From Chloroflexota bacterium (GTDB lineage: Bacteria > Chloroflexota > Chloroflexia > Chloroflexales > Chloroflexaceae): DNA of 33,354 nt. Numbering within the stretch: position 1 is the first letter of the stretch; each line of letters begins with the position of its first letter. Position numbers and translations under genes: made by a program. The stretch lies in NCBI GenBank assembly GCA_030550625.1, contig JAUQOZ010000225.1, forward strand, positions 1-33,354. Reading direction: 5' to 3'. Under the pieces are notes generated by a model. The model did not search any database and was not told the origin of the DNA. It saw nothing but the letters and a program-made list of their open reading frames with translations. Positions 32,784-33,354 of the stretch are shown one piece after another.

Positions 32784-33089
32784 ATGCCCAACCGAACGTT
32801 CCTGAGCCATGTCCTGCTCGTAATCCTTCTCGCCACGATCGCGCTCGCTGCACCGCCGGCCAGCGCAGCCGTGAACGCCTCTGCCATGCCAACCCCCACG
32901 CTCACCATCACCACCAACACTATCACACCACGCACCGCGCAAGAGCCGGAGGCATCGCTGATCAGCGCACTGCTTGGCCGTTATGCGACGTGGCTAATGC
33001 TGGTTATGTGCAGCTCAATGCTGGCCGTAGCGGGAGCGGCAGCCATTGTGGCCCGAATGCGCCGGATCGCCGGAGACGATGACGACTAG
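32784..33089 (+). CDS. Small protein with signal peptide and one C-terminal membrane helix
   Basis: The product has 101 residues from the ATG at 32784, chosen for GGAG about 8 nt upstream and because a signal peptide begins there. A Sec signal (MPNRTFLSHVLLVILLATIALA, then an AxA site in APPASAA) is followed by a Thr/Pro-rich extracytoplasmic segment (PTPTLTITTNTITPRTAQ). A transmembrane helix (ATWLMLVMCSSMLAVAGAAAIVA) and a short basic-acidic tail (RMRRIAGDDDD) complete it. No family is recognised. It follows an ABC ATPase by 57 bp and could be an accessory membrane part, which is a guess. Confidence 0.7.
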   Translation: MPNRTFLSHVLLVILLATIALAAPPASAAVNASAMPTPTLTITTNTITPRTAQEPEASLISALLGRYATWLMLVMCSSMLAVAGAAAIVARMRRIAGDDDD

Positions 33090-33101
33090 CATGTTATGGA
33101 G

Positions 33102-33122
33102 TACGGCAGTGAAACTGCCGTA
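33102..33122 (+). terminator. Hairpin after the small membrane protein gene
   Basis: TACGGCAGT and ACTGCCGTA form a perfect 9-bp stem around GAA, 12 bp after the stop codon. Only weak T content follows. Confidence 0.5.
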
Positions 33123-33151
33123 TGTGCTTGGGATTGGGCAGGCGCCACCCC

Positions 33152-33354
33152 TCTGTCATTGCGAGGGAGGGCGTCCACCCGCGAAGCAGGGTGCCACCCG
33201 ACCGAAGCAATCTCCCCCTTTGGCGGAATGGATGCCGGAGCGCATTGCTCCCGCACTCGTGGGGGATTGCTTCGCTTCGCTCGCAATGACACTGGAACCT
33301 CATGTCATTGCGAGGGCGCGCAGCCCCCGCAGCAATCTCCCCCTTTGGCGGAAT
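33152..33354. repeat. TGTCATTGCGAG-type inverted repeats at window end
   Basis: One element runs from CTGTCATTGCGAGG to CTCGCAATGACA (about 33152-33290), with inner GAAGCAATCTCCCCC and GGGGGATTGCTTC inverted arms. A second starts with TGTCATTGCGAGG near 33303 and is cut by the window end. Both share CAATCTCCCCCTTTGGCGGAAT. No gene is supported between 33090 and 33354. Confidence 0.7.

Overview
This 33.4-kb window is a GC-rich bacterial chromosome segment. It most likely comes from the Chloroflexota, probably near the filamentous phototrophs (Chloroflexus/Roseiflexus-like). The reasons are indirect: a carotenoid gene beside a B12-type MerR photoreceptor-like regulator, very large soluble multi-GAF kinases, and many small palindromic GC-rich repeats between genes. 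The genus is inferred, not proven.

Layout. (1) 1-2118, minus strand: DUF2085 membrane protein, a doubtful small ORF and a lipoprotein S1C (DegP/HtrA-like) protease. (2) 2119-4581: phytoene synthase crtB and a CarH/LitR-like MerR-B12 regulator. GTACAA-type motifs recur at three places here: in front of the DUF2085 gene, overlapping the crtB promoter, and in a 21-bp palindrome upstream of the regulator. (3) 4582-6786, plus strand: GDP-sugar epimerase/reductase and sugar-1-phosphate guanylyltransferase, i.e. nucleotide-sugar supply. (4) 6908-9405: mscL, then a visibly AT-richer stretch holding a promoter, a TPP riboswitch and a lone tenA. (5) 9406-12592: four-Cys small protein plus universal stress protein, then an EF-G paralogue with an altered G3 motif. 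(6) 12593-16388: repeats, tRNA-Thr(CGT) with promoter and terminator, and uvrA. (7) 16427-28262: an apparent four-gene operon of a left-handed beta-helix protein, a response regulator with a degenerate GGDEF domain, a roughly 2,780-residue soluble histidine kinase with about 14 GAF-like units, and an alpha/beta-hydrolase-fold protein. The last gene overlaps the kinase stop codon and has Gly in place of the nucleophile Ser. (8) 28263-29062: duplicated repeat block. (9) 29063-33354: valS (minus), an ABC ATPase of the LolD/MacB type, a small secreted/membrane protein, and terminal repeats.

The two most interesting units are the kinase operon and the CarH-crtB locus. The kinase operon looks like a complete cytoplasmic sensory module, with a possible non-catalytic hydrolase acting as ligand receptor, loosely like RsbQ-RsbP. 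In the CarH-crtB locus, shared operator-like motifs suggest light/B12 control of carotenoid synthesis and possibly of the DUF2085 gene. Everything here was read by eye; no database search or folding program was run.
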